This document shows, one piece after another, positions 1-9,161 of a stretch of DNA of 64,000 nucleotides (within the stretch, counting starts at the first letter, position 1; every line of letters begins with the position of its first letter). The translations under genes were made by a program, and so were the position numbers. Source of the stretch: Lysobacter sp. (lineage in GTDB: Bacteria; Pseudomonadota; Gammaproteobacteria; Xanthomonadales; Xanthomonadaceae); assembly GCA_011526085.1 (NCBI GenBank), contig WYBC01000029.1, positions 26,982 through 90,981 of the forward strand, written 5' to 3'. The notes below the pieces were generated by a model that made no database searches, was not told where the DNA came from, and saw only the letters and a program-made list of their open reading frames with translations.

Positions 1-18
1 TACGCCGCGCCGGAGCGG

Positions 19-2205
19 TTACTTCTTCGCCGGCACGCCGAGTTCCTGCAACAGCTGCGGCGCCGGGAACACTTCCTGCATGATCCAGCGCATGTAGCGT
101 TGATCCACCGAAATCATGCGGGTGACGGCGGGATCGAACACCCAGTTCGAACTCACCGATTCCCAGTTGCCGTCGAACGCCAGGCCGACCAGACGGCCAT
201 TGGCGTCGAGCACCGGCGAACCTGAGTTGCCGCCGGTGATGTCGAGGTCGGACAGGAAATTCACCGGCACCGTGCCGAGCTTCTTGTCGACGAGGCCGCC
301 GTAGCGCTTCGCGCGGATCGCCTCGAGCTGCGCCTGCGGTGCGTCGAAGGGCTCCTGGCCGGTCGCCTTCGCGGCGACTTCCTCCAGCAGCGTGAAGGGC
401 TTCTGCCGCGAGCCGTCGCGCTTGGTGTAGCCCGTCACGTTGCCGAAAGTGATGCGCAGGGAACCGTTGGCGTCCGGATAGACCGCCTCGCCACGGCTTT
501 TCTTGTATTCCGCGACCGCCTGCAGGAACAGGGGACGCGCGACCATGGCGTCGCCGGCGCGCGATTTGCGGGCCTCTTCGAGCCGCAGCAGCGTCGGCAT
601 CATCGCCACCGCGTAGCGGATCGCCGGGTCCTTGCTGCGCTCGAACTCCTTGCGATCGGCCTTCATCCAGCGCAGGCGCTCGTCGGTATTGCCGAGCTTG
701 GTCGCGGACAGGGTCTTCAGCGCAGCGGCGATCGCCTTGTCGTCGCTGCCCTTCAGCCAGGCATCCAGCGGTTGCAGGCGCTGTTCCTTCGGAAGACGCA
801 CGTACTGTTCCAGCCAGTAGCGCATCATCTCGCGATCCATGGTCGGGTGATATCGGCGTTCCATCTGGCGCAGGCCGCCTTCGATGCCGGCGAGGTCGCG
901 CTGCTGGAAGCCGGACTCGCGGTCGGCATCGGCCTTCTCGCGCTCGATCGACAGGCGGTACAGCTGGGTGGCGACGCTGAGCACGCCGTTGCCGCCGAGA
1001 CGCGCGAGCACCAGATCGCGCTCGCGCGTGGCCTGGGTCTGCGCATTGAGCGAACGCAGGGTGTCGTAGGCCTCCAGCGCCGGGGTGCCGGCCTTGCCGC
1101 GCTTGCGCAGCCAGCCCAGCACCGCCTGCTCCTGCTTCTCCTTGATGCCCGACGCGCCCATGCGCTCGAATCCTTCGAGCTGCCCGTCGTAGTTCTTCAG
1201 CACGTTCTCCCAGCTGCGCACGATGCTGGCGTACTTCACCGCGATGTCGGGGACCTTGCGGCCCTCGGCGTCGACCAGCGCCACCACCGCCTTGTTGTGG
1301 CGGCTGATGGTGGGATAGGTCCAGTCGACGGTGTTGGCGAATTCCTCGGCCAGCGCGTAGCGGTTGGTGTTGCCCGGATAGCCGGCGACCATGACGAAAT
1401 CGCCGGCGGCCAGCGGCTTGTCGGCGATGCGCAGGTATTGCTTCGGCCGGTACGGCACGTTGTCGGTCGAATACGCGGCGGGACGGCCGTCGCGGCCGAC
1501 GTAGGCGCGGTAGAACGCGAAGTCGCCGGTGTGGCGCGGCCACATCCAGTTGTCCACTTCGCCGCCGTAGTTGCCGATGCTGCCGGGCGGCGCGTAGACC
1601 AGGCGCACGTCCTTGATCTCGAGATTGCGGAACAGGCGATAGGTGCCGCCACCGAAGAAGCTGTACAGCGTGCAGCGATAACCGGGCGTGGCTTCGCAGT
1701 CGGCGATCAGGCGCTTCTCGATGACATCGCGGGCCCGGGTGCGGCTCAGGGCGTCCGGCGCCGCGGCGATGGCCGCGCGCACCTGGGTGGTCACGTCGTC
1801 GATGCGGTCGAGCACGTAGATGCGTGCGTTCGGGCCGGCGCTCAGCTCCTGCGCCTGCGTCGGCGCATTGAAGCCGTCCTTGATGAGGTTCTTGTCCGGC
1901 GTGGAATTCAGCTGGATCGCACCGTAGGCGCAGTGATGATTGGTCGTGACCAGACCCTGCGGCGAGACGAAGCTGGCGGTGCATCCGCCCAGCGAGACCA
2001 CCGCGCCCAGCGGGTCGCCGGTGAGGTCGCTCAGCTGTTTCGGGGTGAGCTTGAGGCCGGCGGTCTTCAGCGGCCCGGCGATTTCGGGCAACTGCTGCGG
2101 CACCCACATGCCTTCGACGGCGGAGGCGGCGGGCGAAAACACGCCGGCGACGAATGCGACGGTCGCGAGGGCGAGCAGGTTCGGGGAAATACCGTGACGG
2201 GGCAT
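19..2205 (-). CDS. S46 family dipeptidyl peptidase (DPP7-like), exported
   Basis: Serine exopeptidase of family S46, which removes dipeptides from the N-termini of oligopeptides in the periplasm. The start at 2205 (MPRHGIS) begins a signal peptide ending near ASA at residue 29, giving 728 aa, the usual family size; an open frame running further upstream lacks homology. The catalytic His is in TTNHHC (residues 88-92) and the nucleophile is Ser661 in GGNSGSP. Eighteen residues later lies Gly679 in AFDGNWE. In characterised relatives (P. gingivalis DPP7, Pseudoxanthomonas DAP BII) Gly here goes with hydrophobic P1 preference, whereas Arg marks Asp/Glu-specific DPP11. Specificity is inferred. It is divergent from tdh, with 228 nt between them. 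Confidence 0.93.
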   Translation of the reverse strand: MPRHGISPNLLALATVAFVAGVFSPAASAVEGMWVPQQLPEIAGPLKTAGLKLTPKQLSDLTGDPLGAVVSLGGCTASFVSPQGLVTTNHHCAYGAIQLNSTPDKNLIKDGFNAPTQAQELSAGPNARIYVLDRIDDVTTQVRAAIAAAPDALSRTRARDVIEKRLIADCEATPGYRCTLYSFFGGGTYRLFRNLEIKDVRLVYAPPGSIGNYGGEVDNWMWPRHTGDFAFYRAYVGRDGRPAAYSTDNVPYRPKQYLRIADKPLAAGDFVMVAGYPGNTNRYALAEEFANTVDWTYPTISRHNKAVVALVDAEGRKVPDIAVKYASIVRSWENVLKNYDGQLEGFERMGASGIKEKQEQAVLGWLRKRGKAGTPALEAYDTLRSLNAQTQATRERDLVLARLGGNGVLSVATQLYRLSIEREKADADRESGFQQRDLAGIEGGLRQMERRYHPTMDREMMRYWLEQYVRLPKEQRLQPLDAWLKGSDDKAIAAALKTLSATKLGNTDERLRWMKADRKEFERSKDPAIRYAVAMMPTLLRLEEARKSRAGDAMVARPLFLQAVAEYKKSRGEAVYPDANGSLRITFGNVTGYTKRDGSRQKPFTLLEEVAAKATGQEPFDAPQAQLEAIRAKRYGGLVDKKLGTVPVNFLSDLDITGGNSGSPVLDANGRLVGLAFDGNWESVSSNWVFDPAVTRMISVDQRYMRWIMQEVFPAPQLLQELGVPAKK

Positions 2206-2397
2206 GACGTTCTCGGACTGCTGGACAAAGAGCACGAGTGTATCGGTTCGCCGCGGGCGCCGACCATGTCCAATGGTCATGCCCGCCGAGGCGACCTTGC
2301 GACGGGCGTCGCAGAGCGGGCGCCGGCGGGACGTCCATACGCGACGGCATGGCGCACATGCCGTCGAGGCCTGAACGGACGGTCGCGGACCGGGGCG

Positions 2398-2403
2398 TAT
2401 AAT
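2398..2403 (+). promoter_or_regulatory. -10 element candidate for tdh
   Basis: A perfect TATAAT lies 30 nt upstream of the tdh start codon. No good -35 hexamer is seen at 16-18 bp spacing, so strength is uncertain. Confidence 0.45.
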
Positions 2404-2433
2404 CCGCGCCCCAACCACAGCGACGGGCAATCC

Positions 2434-3471
2434 ATGGCCACGACGACGATGAAGGCGCTGGTGAAGCGCGAAGCCGGCAAAGGCATCTGGATGGAGGACG
2501 TGCCGGTGCCGTCGCCCGGCGCCAACGAGGTGCTGATCAAGTTGGAGAAGACCGCGATCTGCGGCACCGACCTGCACATCTATCTCTGGGACGAGTGGAG
2601 CCAGCGCACGATCAAGCCCGGCCTGGTGATCGGCCACGAATTCGTCGGCCGCATCGTCGAGATGGGCCCCGGGGTCACCGGCTATCGCCTCGGGCAGCGG
2701 GTCTCGGCGGAAGGGCACATCGTCTGCGGCCACTGCCGCAATTGCCGCGCCGGCAAACCGCATCTGTGCCCGAACACGGTGGGCATCGGCGTGAACCGCG
2801 ACGGCGCCTTCGCCGAATACCTGGTGATGCCGTCCAGCAACCTGTGGCCGATCCCCGACCAGATCCCGAGCGAACTGGCCGCGTTCTTCGACCCGTACGG
2901 CAACGCCGCGCACTGCGCGCTGGAATTCGACGTGGTCGGCGAGGACGTGCTGATCACCGGCGCCGGCCCGATCGGCGTGATGGCCGCCGGCATCTGCAAG
3001 CACATCGGCGCGCGCAACGTGGTCGTCACCGACGTGAACGACTACCGCCTCAAGCTCGCCGCCGACATGGGGGCCACCCGCGTGGTCAACGTCAGCAACA
3101 CCTCGCTGAAGGAAGTGATGAAGGACCTGCACATGGAAGGCTTCGACGTCGGCCTGGAAATGAGCGGCAATCCGCGCGCGTTCAACGACATGCTCGACTG
3201 CATGTACCACGGCGGCAAGATCGCGCTGCTGGGCATCCTGCCCAAGGGCGCGGGCGTCGACTGGGACCGGATCATCTTCAAGGGCCTGACCATCCATGGC
3301 ATCTACGGGCGCCGGATGTACGAGACCTGGTACAAGATGACCCAACTCGTGCTGTCCGGCTTCCCGCTGGGCAAGGTCCTCAGCCACCAGTTGCCGATCG
3401 ACGAATTCCAGACGGGCTTCGATCTGATGGAATCGGGCAAGTCCGGGAAGGTCGTGCTGAGCTGGAACTAG
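2434..3471 (+). CDS. tdh: L-threonine 3-dehydrogenase
   Basis: NAD-dependent zinc alcohol-dehydrogenase-family enzyme that oxidises L-threonine to 2-amino-3-ketobutyrate, which Kbl (12879-14099) cleaves to glycine and acetyl-CoA. The 345-aa product has the catalytic zinc Cys43 in AICGTD, the GHE motif, the structural zinc cysteines Cys98/101/104/112 (CGHCRNC...C) and the Rossmann motif [10 protein letters not shown]. It aligns almost throughout with E. coli Tdh. The start at 2434 is supported only by a weak GGG upstream; an in-frame ATG at 2449 would match the E. coli N-terminus exactly (340 aa). tdh and kbl are separated by a porin and a chemosensory operon, so they are not co-transcribed. 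Confidence 0.95.
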   Translation: MATTTMKALVKREAGKGIWMEDVPVPSPGANEVLIKLEKTAICGTDLHIYLWDEWSQRTIKPGLVIGHEFVGRIVEMGPGVTGYRLGQRVSAEGHIVCGHCRNCRAGKPHLCPNTVGIGVNRDGAFAEYLVMPSSNLWPIPDQIPSELAAFFDPYGNAAHCALEFDVVGEDVLITGAGPIGVMAAGICKHIGARNVVVTDVNDYRLKLAADMGATRVVNVSNTSLKEVMKDLHMEGFDVGLEMSGNPRAFNDMLDCMYHGGKIALLGILPKGAGVDWDRIIFKGLTIHGIYGRRMYETWYKMTQLVLSGFPLGKVLSHQLPIDEFQTGFDLMESGKSGKVVLSWN

Positions 3472-3804
3472 AGCGGCGGATCCTTGCCGCGGATGGCCGC
3501 CCTGTTGGGCGCCTCCCGGGAACGGCCATGGGTTCACCCGCACCGACAGTCGCGGCCATCTCAAGCAGCCGTCGGCAAGGATGTGACCATGCGCGGCAGC
3601 ATGGGACGGGAAGCGCAATCGATTGTCTGCCCCGACCGCCGTTACATTCCGTTACATCGCCAGTCGGGATGGAGCTGCAATCGTATTCAATAGAACCGGT
3701 CAATCGAACGCCCAGCGACGATCCGCGGGCCGAACGCGACACGCAAAAAGAAAGGGCGCCGAGGCGCCCTTTCTCATGTCTCCGGATCGCTCCGGCGGAG
3801 GCGA
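3472..3804. other. intergenic region between convergent tdh and porin genes
   Basis: No supported gene. It holds the porin terminator (3744-3774) and a tandem near-repeat of the decamer CCGTTACATY at 3639-3658. Confidence 0.6.
3744..3774 (-). terminator. Rho-independent terminator of the TorF-type porin gene
   Basis: Perfect 12-bp inverted repeat (AGAAAGGGCGCC and its complement) followed on the minus strand by TTTTT, about 30 nt past the porin stop codon. Confidence 0.85.
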
Positions 3805-4506
3805 TCAGCCGCCGACCGAGAACGTCACCACGAACTTGTCTTCGGCATTGTCTTCGCCGAACAGATCTTCGCCGTTGTTGTCGGTGCCGATGTAGCTGAC
3901 GCCGATGTTCACCGGGCCGAAGTCGCGGTTCACGCCGACCGAGTAATCCATGTAACCGTCTTCGGTGGCCAGGTCGTCGTCGACCGTGGTGTAACCCACG
4001 CCGGCGGTGATGTTGTAGCCGTCGCCGACTTCCCAGCTGCCGCCCAGCGCAGCGTAGATGCTGTCGGTGCTGCTGTTGAGGTAATCGTTGGTGTAGCCCA
4101 GCGTCGCCGAATAGTTCTCGGCGAACGAGACCTTGCCGATCAGCTCGTTGTAGGCGTAATCCACGCCGTCCGGCTCGCCGACGTAGTTGTAGCGGACCAA
4201 CTGCACGTCGAGATTGACGCTGTCGGTGAGATCGCCGTTCCAGCCGACGAAGGTGTCGACTTCGGCATCGGTGCTTTCGCCGAAATCCACGTTCGACGCC
4301 CATGCGCCGACGTAGAGACCGTTGGACCAGCTGTAGCCGGCGCCGGCCTGGATGGCGGGCTTGTCGTCGGTCTGGGAAATACCGCGGAACATGTATTCGG
4401 ACGTTGCGGCGGCGTTCCAGTTGAAGCCGGAATCGTCTTCGTCCTGGGCCTGGGCCGCCAGCGGCATCAGCGCCAGCAACGCAAGGGAAATCAGCTGTTT
4501 ACGCAC
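3805..4506 (-). CDS. TorF family (Gcw_chp) putative outer-membrane porin
   Basis: A 233-aa protein of the proteobacterial Gcw_chp (TIGR02001) family, predicted small beta-barrels of unclear substrate. The start is GTG at 4506, chosen because an excellent GAGGAGG lies 5 nt upstream and because MRKQLISLALLALMPLAAQA is a clean signal peptide cut before QDED. The mature chain alternates short beta segments (EYMFRGISQTDD, AGAGYSWSNGLYVGAWASNV) and ends VVTFSVGG, a typical barrel terminus. It is acidic and rich in Asp, Gly, Asn and Tyr. It stands alone, divergent from the chemosensory operon, with its own terminator. Confidence 0.85.
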   Translation of the reverse strand: MRKQLISLALLALMPLAAQAQDEDDSGFNWNAAATSEYMFRGISQTDDKPAIQAGAGYSWSNGLYVGAWASNVDFGESTDAEVDTFVGWNGDLTDSVNLDVQLVRYNYVGEPDGVDYAYNELIGKVSFAENYSATLGYTNDYLNSSTDSIYAALGGSWEVGDGYNITAGVGYTTVDDDLATEDGYMDYSVGVNRDFGPVNIGVSYIGTDNNGEDLFGEDNAEDKFVVTFSVGG

Positions 4507-4663
4507 AAGAACCTCCTCTGTCAGGGGATGTGGATCGTTTCGTAGGGGGGAGAGTGGATGCCGTTTTTGGCGGCATCGCCCCGAGATTAACTCATATTTA
4601 ACCGACGGAAACACCCCGGAAATCCTGCTGTCACGATCCGGCCGTATGCCAACCGTTCATTTT

Positions 4664-4679
4664 TGGCATCAATCTTGCT
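4664..4679 (+). promoter_or_regulatory. sigma-54 (-24/-12) promoter candidate for the chemosensory operon
   Basis: TGGCATCAATCTTGCT matches the RpoN consensus TGGCAC-N5-TTGC(A/T), with GG (4665-4666) and GC (4677-4678) at the required 12-nt offset. It would start transcription near 4690, about 50 nt before the first gene of the operon. Confidence 0.65.
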
Positions 4680-4742
4680 CGATATCGCGAACGCTCCAGC
4701 CTGTCGTTCCTGACAGGTCCCCCACGAACATGAGGTTTTGGT

Positions 4743-5597
4743 ATGGCCTACCAGGTCGCGCTGTGTGGTTTGACCGCCAGGGATTCGAGGCTGCTCGAAA
4801 TCGTGATCAACCGCGCCAACAGCGGACGCCACGCTTTCCACGCCGGCCAGGCGGAGAACATCGCGCAGCCCGGCGTGGCGATCGTCGACGCCAGTTCGGC
4901 GCTTTCGATCGAGATGTACGAGGACCTGCATCAGCGCCACCCGCGGCTGATTCCGGTGACCATCTCCGACCATGGCATGGCCGGCGACAGCCGTTACCGG
5001 ATCGAACGCAAATCGCTGTTCCTCCAGGTGATGAAAGTCCTGGACGACCTCGCCGACCACGAATTCGTGGGCAACAAGGTCACCCCCCACCCGACCGCGA
5101 CGACGACCGCGCCATCGCGGAACACGACGGCCCAGGCGGCGACCGAACCGGCGTTCGTCCCGGGCAAGGCCGGCGAACCCCAGCCGCTGACCGCCCTCGT
5201 GGTGGACGACAGCCTGACCGTGCGCGAACAGATGCGGCAGGCATTGCAGCGCCTGGGCATCGCCTGCGATCCGGCCGACAGCGCCGAAGCGGCGATGCGC
5301 CTGCTGGAACACCACAGCTACAACCTCGCGTTCCTGGACGTGGTGATGCCCGGCACCGACGGTTACGAACTGTGCCGCAAGATCAAGCACAACACCTACC
5401 TGCGCATGATGCCGGTGCTGATGCTCACCAGTCGCTCTTCTCCGTTCGACCGCGCGCGCGGCGCGCTCTCGGGCTGCGACAGTTATCTGATCAAGCCGAT
5501 CACGTGGGACACCTTCAGCCAGGCGGTCGACAAGGCGCTGATGAAATCCTTCCGCAACGATCGCGCGCAGATGATCGCGCGCGGTTACCGGCTCTGA
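4743..5597 (+). CDS. response regulator with N-terminal receiver-like domain, PilG-position
   Basis: 284 aa. Residues 152-270 form a canonical CheY-like receiver with acidic pair Asp155/Asp156, phospho-acceptor Asp199 in FLDVVMPGTDGYE, Thr229/Ser230 and Lys251 in LIKPI. Residues 1-105 look like a second alpha/beta domain, possibly a degenerate receiver, joined by a Thr/Ala/Pro-rich linker (113-145). P. aeruginosa PilG is only about 135 aa, so the N-terminal half is extra. The GAGG ribosome site lies about 9 nt before the ATG. It is the first gene of a five-gene operon in the order RR, RR, CheW, MCP, CheA, matching pilG-H-I-J-chpA, and probably outputs to type IV pilus motility; the exact role is inferred. 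Confidence 0.8.
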   Translation: MAYQVALCGLTARDSRLLEIVINRANSGRHAFHAGQAENIAQPGVAIVDASSALSIEMYEDLHQRHPRLIPVTISDHGMAGDSRYRIERKSLFLQVMKVLDDLADHEFVGNKVTPHPTATTTAPSRNTTAQAATEPAFVPGKAGEPQPLTALVVDDSLTVREQMRQALQRLGIACDPADSAEAAMRLLEHHSYNLAFLDVVMPGTDGYELCRKIKHNTYLRMMPVLMLTSRSSPFDRARGALSGCDSYLIKPITWDTFSQAVDKALMKSFRNDRAQMIARGYRL

Positions 5598-5649
5598 TCG
5601 ACCGACGCACGCCGCATTTCCGCTCCCTCCTTCCCAAGGAACGTCCACC

Positions 5650-6009
5650 GTGCCGAAAGCCCTCATCTGCGACGACTCCGCCGCCGAACTCGCGAATCTG
5701 CGCAGCATCCTCACCAACGCCGGCTGGCATTCGGTGACCGCGTCCAACGGCGCGGAAGCCGTGCAGAAGGCCATCGCCGAGAAACCCGCGCTGATCTTCC
5801 TCGACATCATCATGCCGGACATGGACGGCTACGAAGCCTGCCGGCAGTTGCAGGCCAGCGCCGATACGAAGGCCATTCCGGTGGTGTTCGTCTCCAGCAA
5901 GAACCAGAAGGCCGACCAGATCTGGGCCAAGATGCAGGGCGGCAAGGCGCTGATCGGCAAACCCTATTCCGCCGATCAGATCGTCGACACGCTGAAGGCC
6001 TTCGGCTGA
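5650..6009 (+). CDS. pilH: single-domain response regulator, PilH-like
   Basis: A 119-aa stand-alone CheY-type receiver: Asp8/Asp9, phospho-acceptor Asp52 in FLDIIMPDMDGYE, Ser82/Ser83 at the switch position and Lys104 in IGKPY. It starts at GTG (5650) with AAGGAA about 8 nt upstream. By order it corresponds to PilH of Pil-Chp systems, which works with PilG to set the polarity of pilus extension and retraction. It lies 52 nt after the first regulator and 2 nt before the CheW gene, so it is co-transcribed and probably translationally coupled with the latter. Confidence 0.82.
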   Translation: MPKALICDDSAAELANLRSILTNAGWHSVTASNGAEAVQKAIAEKPALIFLDIIMPDMDGYEACRQLQASADTKAIPVVFVSSKNQKADQIWAKMQGGKALIGKPYSADQIVDTLKAFG

Positions 6010-6011
6010 GC

Positions 6012-6518
6012 ATGGCCGCAACCGACGTCCCCGCGACCAACGGCGGTTTCACCGGCGCCGCCGCGACGGCGCCGGCCGCCACGCCGCGGATCGCGTTCCA
6101 GGCGCATCCGCGGTTGCCGTGGCTGCTGGTGCCGGAAGGCGTCCCGATGCAGGTGCTGATCGACGCCGTTCCGGTGCGCGTGCCGAACACCCGTGACTGG
6201 TTCAAGGGCGTGGTCAGCCAGCGCGGCAACCTGTTGCCGGTCTTCGATCTGGCCGGCTGGGCCGGGCTGCCCGCGAGCGACGCAAGGCCGCAGATCGTCT
6301 CGGCGGGCGTCGGCGCCACCGCCTGCGCGATCGTGTGCGCCGCGACGCCGACGCTGCTGTTCGCGGAACGCGAAACGATGTCGGCGGCCACGGTCGCAAC
6401 GCTCGAACCGTTTCTGGGACGCGCCCACGCCAGCGCGCAGGGGATCGTTCGCGAGTTCGATCTGCAGCGCTGGCTCGCGGCTGCCGCACAAGACATCACC
6501 GGCGGCGCGTCGGGCTGA
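6012..6518 (+). CDS. pilI: CheW-like adaptor, PilI-position
   Basis: 168 aa with a CheW-like core from about residue 45: VLIDAVPVRVPNTRDWFKGVVSQRGNLLPVFDLAGW is the usual strand-turn pattern of adaptors that couple an MCP to the CheA kinase. An Ala/Thr-rich leader covers residues 1-30. It starts 2 nt after the PilH-like stop codon and is followed 45 nt later by the MCP gene. Cytoplasmic, part of the chemosensory array; the PilI assignment rests on gene order. Confidence 0.8.
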   Translation: MAATDVPATNGGFTGAAATAPAATPRIAFQAHPRLPWLLVPEGVPMQVLIDAVPVRVPNTRDWFKGVVSQRGNLLPVFDLAGWAGLPASDARPQIVSAGVGATACAIVCAATPTLLFAERETMSAATVATLEPFLGRAHASAQGIVREFDLQRWLAAAAQDITGGASG

Positions 6519-6563
6519 TCGCCCGCGTCCCGCTTTCCGATATCCGCTCCGGGGAAAATCCGC

Positions 6564-9089
6564 ATGGCCACTTCTTCGTCCTCGTTCTTCGGCAGCATCC
6601 GCGGCCGGCTCATCGTCGGTACCGCGGCGCTGGCGCTGATCCCGCTGATCCTGCTCGCGGGCGTGCTCGGCTATTACGCCAGCCGCCAGTCGGCCGCGGC
6701 GCTGGACCAGCGCGCCTACGACCAGATGGCGTCGATCCGCGCCGGCAAACAGGAAGAAATCAACGCCTACTTCGGCAACGTCGCCGACCTGATGCGCACC
6801 GTGGCCAACACCGCCGAAGTGCGGCAGGCGCTGCGCGAAGGCACCACGACCCAGCCGCAGATGGCGGCCGGCGTCGATCTGGACGTCGCCAAGGCCGCGC
6901 TCACGGATTACTACCAGGCCGATTTCGGCCGGCAGTATTCGATCCGCAACCCCGGCCAGCGCGCGGACATTTCCGGGTTCGTCGAAAAGCTGCCGCCGCA
7001 GACGCTGGCCGCGCAGTACGTCTACATCGCCGACAATCCGAACCCGCTGGGCAAGAAGGGCGATCTGGACCAGGCGGACGACGGCTCGTCCTACAGCGCG
7101 GTGCACGGCCGCATCCACGGTTACGCGCGGCGCGCGGTGGAAAGCTATGGCCTGTACGACTTCTTCCTGGTCGACGCGCAGACCGGTTTCGTGGTCTACA
7201 CCTACTTCAAGGAACTCGACTTCGCCACCAGCCTGCGCGATGGCCCCTGGGCGCAGAGCGGCCTGGGCCAGGCCTACGCCAAGGCGATGGCCTCCAAACG
7301 CGCCGACGAAGTCTCGATCACCGACTATGCGCCCTATCGCCCGTCGTACGACGATCAGGCCTCGTTCGTCAGCACGCCGATCACCGACGAAACGGGCAAG
7401 ACCATCGGCGTGTTCATCGTGCAGCTGCCGATCGACCGCGTGAACCAGATCATGACCTTCGACGGACGCTGGAAGGACGTGGGTCTCGGCGAATCCGGCG
7501 AAACCTATCTCGTCGGCGCGGACAAGACCCCGCGCTCGATTTCCCGCTTCATGAAGCAGAACAGCGCGGGCTTCCTCGACATGATGCGCGGCCTGAAGAC
7601 CTCGCAGGCGAAGCTGGCGGCGATGGATTCGCGGGACTCCAACATCGGCCTGATGACGGTGGACACCCGCGGCGTGAAGGACGCGCTGGCGGGCAGGAGC
7701 GGCACCGCGGTCTATCCCGATTACCGCGGCATCGACGTCCTCGGCTCCTACGCGCCGATCGACGTGCTCGGCCTGCGCTGGGTGATCCTGTCGGAAATCG
7801 ACGCCGCCGAATCCAGCGCACCGGTGACCGCGCTGCAACGAGGCATCGCGATCACGGGTCTCGCCACCCTCGTGCTGGTGGGCCTGATCGCGCTGTTCGC
7901 CGCCCTGCGCCTCGCGCGCTCGATCAACGTGCCGCTGAGCCGGGTGCAGGACACCGTGCTGAAGGTCGGCGCCGGCGATCTCGACGCCCGCACCGGCCTG
8001 CAGAGCAACGACGAAATCGGCCAGCTGGCGAAGGCCTTCGACGGCCTGCTCGACGAAAAGGTGGCCGAGCTGGCGCGCGCGCAGCAGGAGAACGAACAGC
8101 TCAACAACTCGGTGATCGAGATCATGACCTCGGTCGCGCAGCTCGCGCAGCGCGATCTGAACGTGAAGGTGCCGGTGTCCGAAGACGTGACCGGCGCGGT
8201 CTCCGACGCGATCAACATGATGACCACCTCGACCGCGCGCGCGCTGCGCGACGTGAACGCGATTTCGGCGCAGGTCTCGGACAGCTCGAACCGCGTGAAA
8301 CAGCGCGCGGACACCGTGCTCAAGCTCGCCGACGAAGCCAGCAACCAGGCGAACGCGGCCTCGGCCGAGTTGAGCACCACCGCCAACGCGCTGCGCCAGA
8401 TCGGCGAACAGGCGCAGGGTGCGGGACGCGAAGCGGAACGCGCGCTGAGCACCACCGGCGAAGCGCTGAGCGTCGTGCGCGCCACGGTCGAAGGCATCAC
8501 CGCCTCGCGCGACCAGATCCGCGAAACGGAAAAGCGCGTGAAGCGGCTGGCCGAACGCTCGCAGGAAATTTCCTCGGCGGTGACCATCATCGGCCAGATC
8601 GCCGAGCGCACGTCGGTGTTGGCGCTGAACGCGTCGATGCAGGCGGTGGCGGCCGGCGAGGCGGGCCGTGGTTTCGCGGTGGTGGCGGACGAAGTGAAGC
8701 GGCTGGCGGAAAACGCCCGCGAAGCGACCCAACAGATCGCCGGACTGGTGAACGCGATCCAGTCGGACACCACCGAAACCCTGCAGGCCATGAACGGCAC
8801 GATCACCCAGGTCGTGGACATCACCCGCCTCGCGGACAAGGCCGGCGCGCAGATGAACGACACCCGCGAAGCGACCGAAGCGCTGGTGAATTCGGTGCGT
8901 ACCATTTCGCAGGCCACCCAGACCCAGGGCGAAGCCTCGCAGCGCCTGCTGGCCCGCGCCTACGAACTCATCAGCGCGTCGCAGCGCACGCTGGAGGAAA
9001 TCGAACAGCAGCGCGGCGACACCGAGCACCTCAACGCATCGGCGTCCGCGCTGGTCAGGACGGTGTCGGAATTCCGGCTGCCGGGTTGA
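6564..9089 (+). CDS. methyl-accepting chemoreceptor, PilJ-like with large periplasmic sensor
   Basis: 841 aa. TM1 is about residues 15-38, the periplasmic region 39-426, TM2 about 427-451, then HAMP and a long cytoplasmic coiled coil with the hairpin tip ASMQAVAAGEAGRGFAVVADEVKRLAENARE. The signalling half resembles PilJ. The sensor is about 390 residues, with dCache-like segments such as ITDETGKTIGVFIVQLPIDRVNQIM and LGSYAPIDVLGLRWVILSEID; P. aeruginosa PilJ (about 680 aa) instead has two helical PilJ_N domains. No cheR or cheB gene is adjacent, so adaptation is either absent or supplied from elsewhere. An upstream GGGGAAAA probably serves as ribosome site. Confidence 0.88.
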   Translation: MATSSSSFFGSIRGRLIVGTAALALIPLILLAGVLGYYASRQSAAALDQRAYDQMASIRAGKQEEINAYFGNVADLMRTVANTAEVRQALREGTTTQPQMAAGVDLDVAKAALTDYYQADFGRQYSIRNPGQRADISGFVEKLPPQTLAAQYVYIADNPNPLGKKGDLDQADDGSSYSAVHGRIHGYARRAVESYGLYDFFLVDAQTGFVVYTYFKELDFATSLRDGPWAQSGLGQAYAKAMASKRADEVSITDYAPYRPSYDDQASFVSTPITDETGKTIGVFIVQLPIDRVNQIMTFDGRWKDVGLGESGETYLVGADKTPRSISRFMKQNSAGFLDMMRGLKTSQAKLAAMDSRDSNIGLMTVDTRGVKDALAGRSGTAVYPDYRGIDVLGSYAPIDVLGLRWVILSEIDAAESSAPVTALQRGIAITGLATLVLVGLIALFAALRLARSINVPLSRVQDTVLKVGAGDLDARTGLQSNDEIGQLAKAFDGLLDEKVAELARAQQENEQLNNSVIEIMTSVAQLAQRDLNVKVPVSEDVTGAVSDAINMMTTSTARALRDVNAISAQVSDSSNRVKQRADTVLKLADEASNQANAASAELSTTANALRQIGEQAQGAGREAERALSTTGEALSVVRATVEGITASRDQIRETEKRVKRLAERSQEISSAVTIIGQIAERTSVLALNASMQAVAAGEAGRGFAVVADEVKRLAENAREATQQIAGLVNAIQSDTTETLQAMNGTITQVVDITRLADKAGAQMNDTREATEALVNSVRTISQATQTQGEASQRLLARAYELISASQRTLEEIEQQRGDTEHLNASASALVRTVSEFRLPG

Positions 9090-9161
9090 CCCCGGCACCG
9101 ATCACGATTCCGGTTCCGATTCCGCACCACCGCACGCCACCGCGCATCGAGGTCCATCGCC

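Noticed and set aside
2206..3618. N-terminal extension of the S46 peptidase frame upstream of 2205
   Set aside because: It is antisense to tdh, and the signal peptide begins at 2205.
5976..9098. 1040-codon antisense frame over the CheW and chemoreceptor genes
   Set aside because: Same GC-bias artefact; no homology-like pattern or ribosome site.
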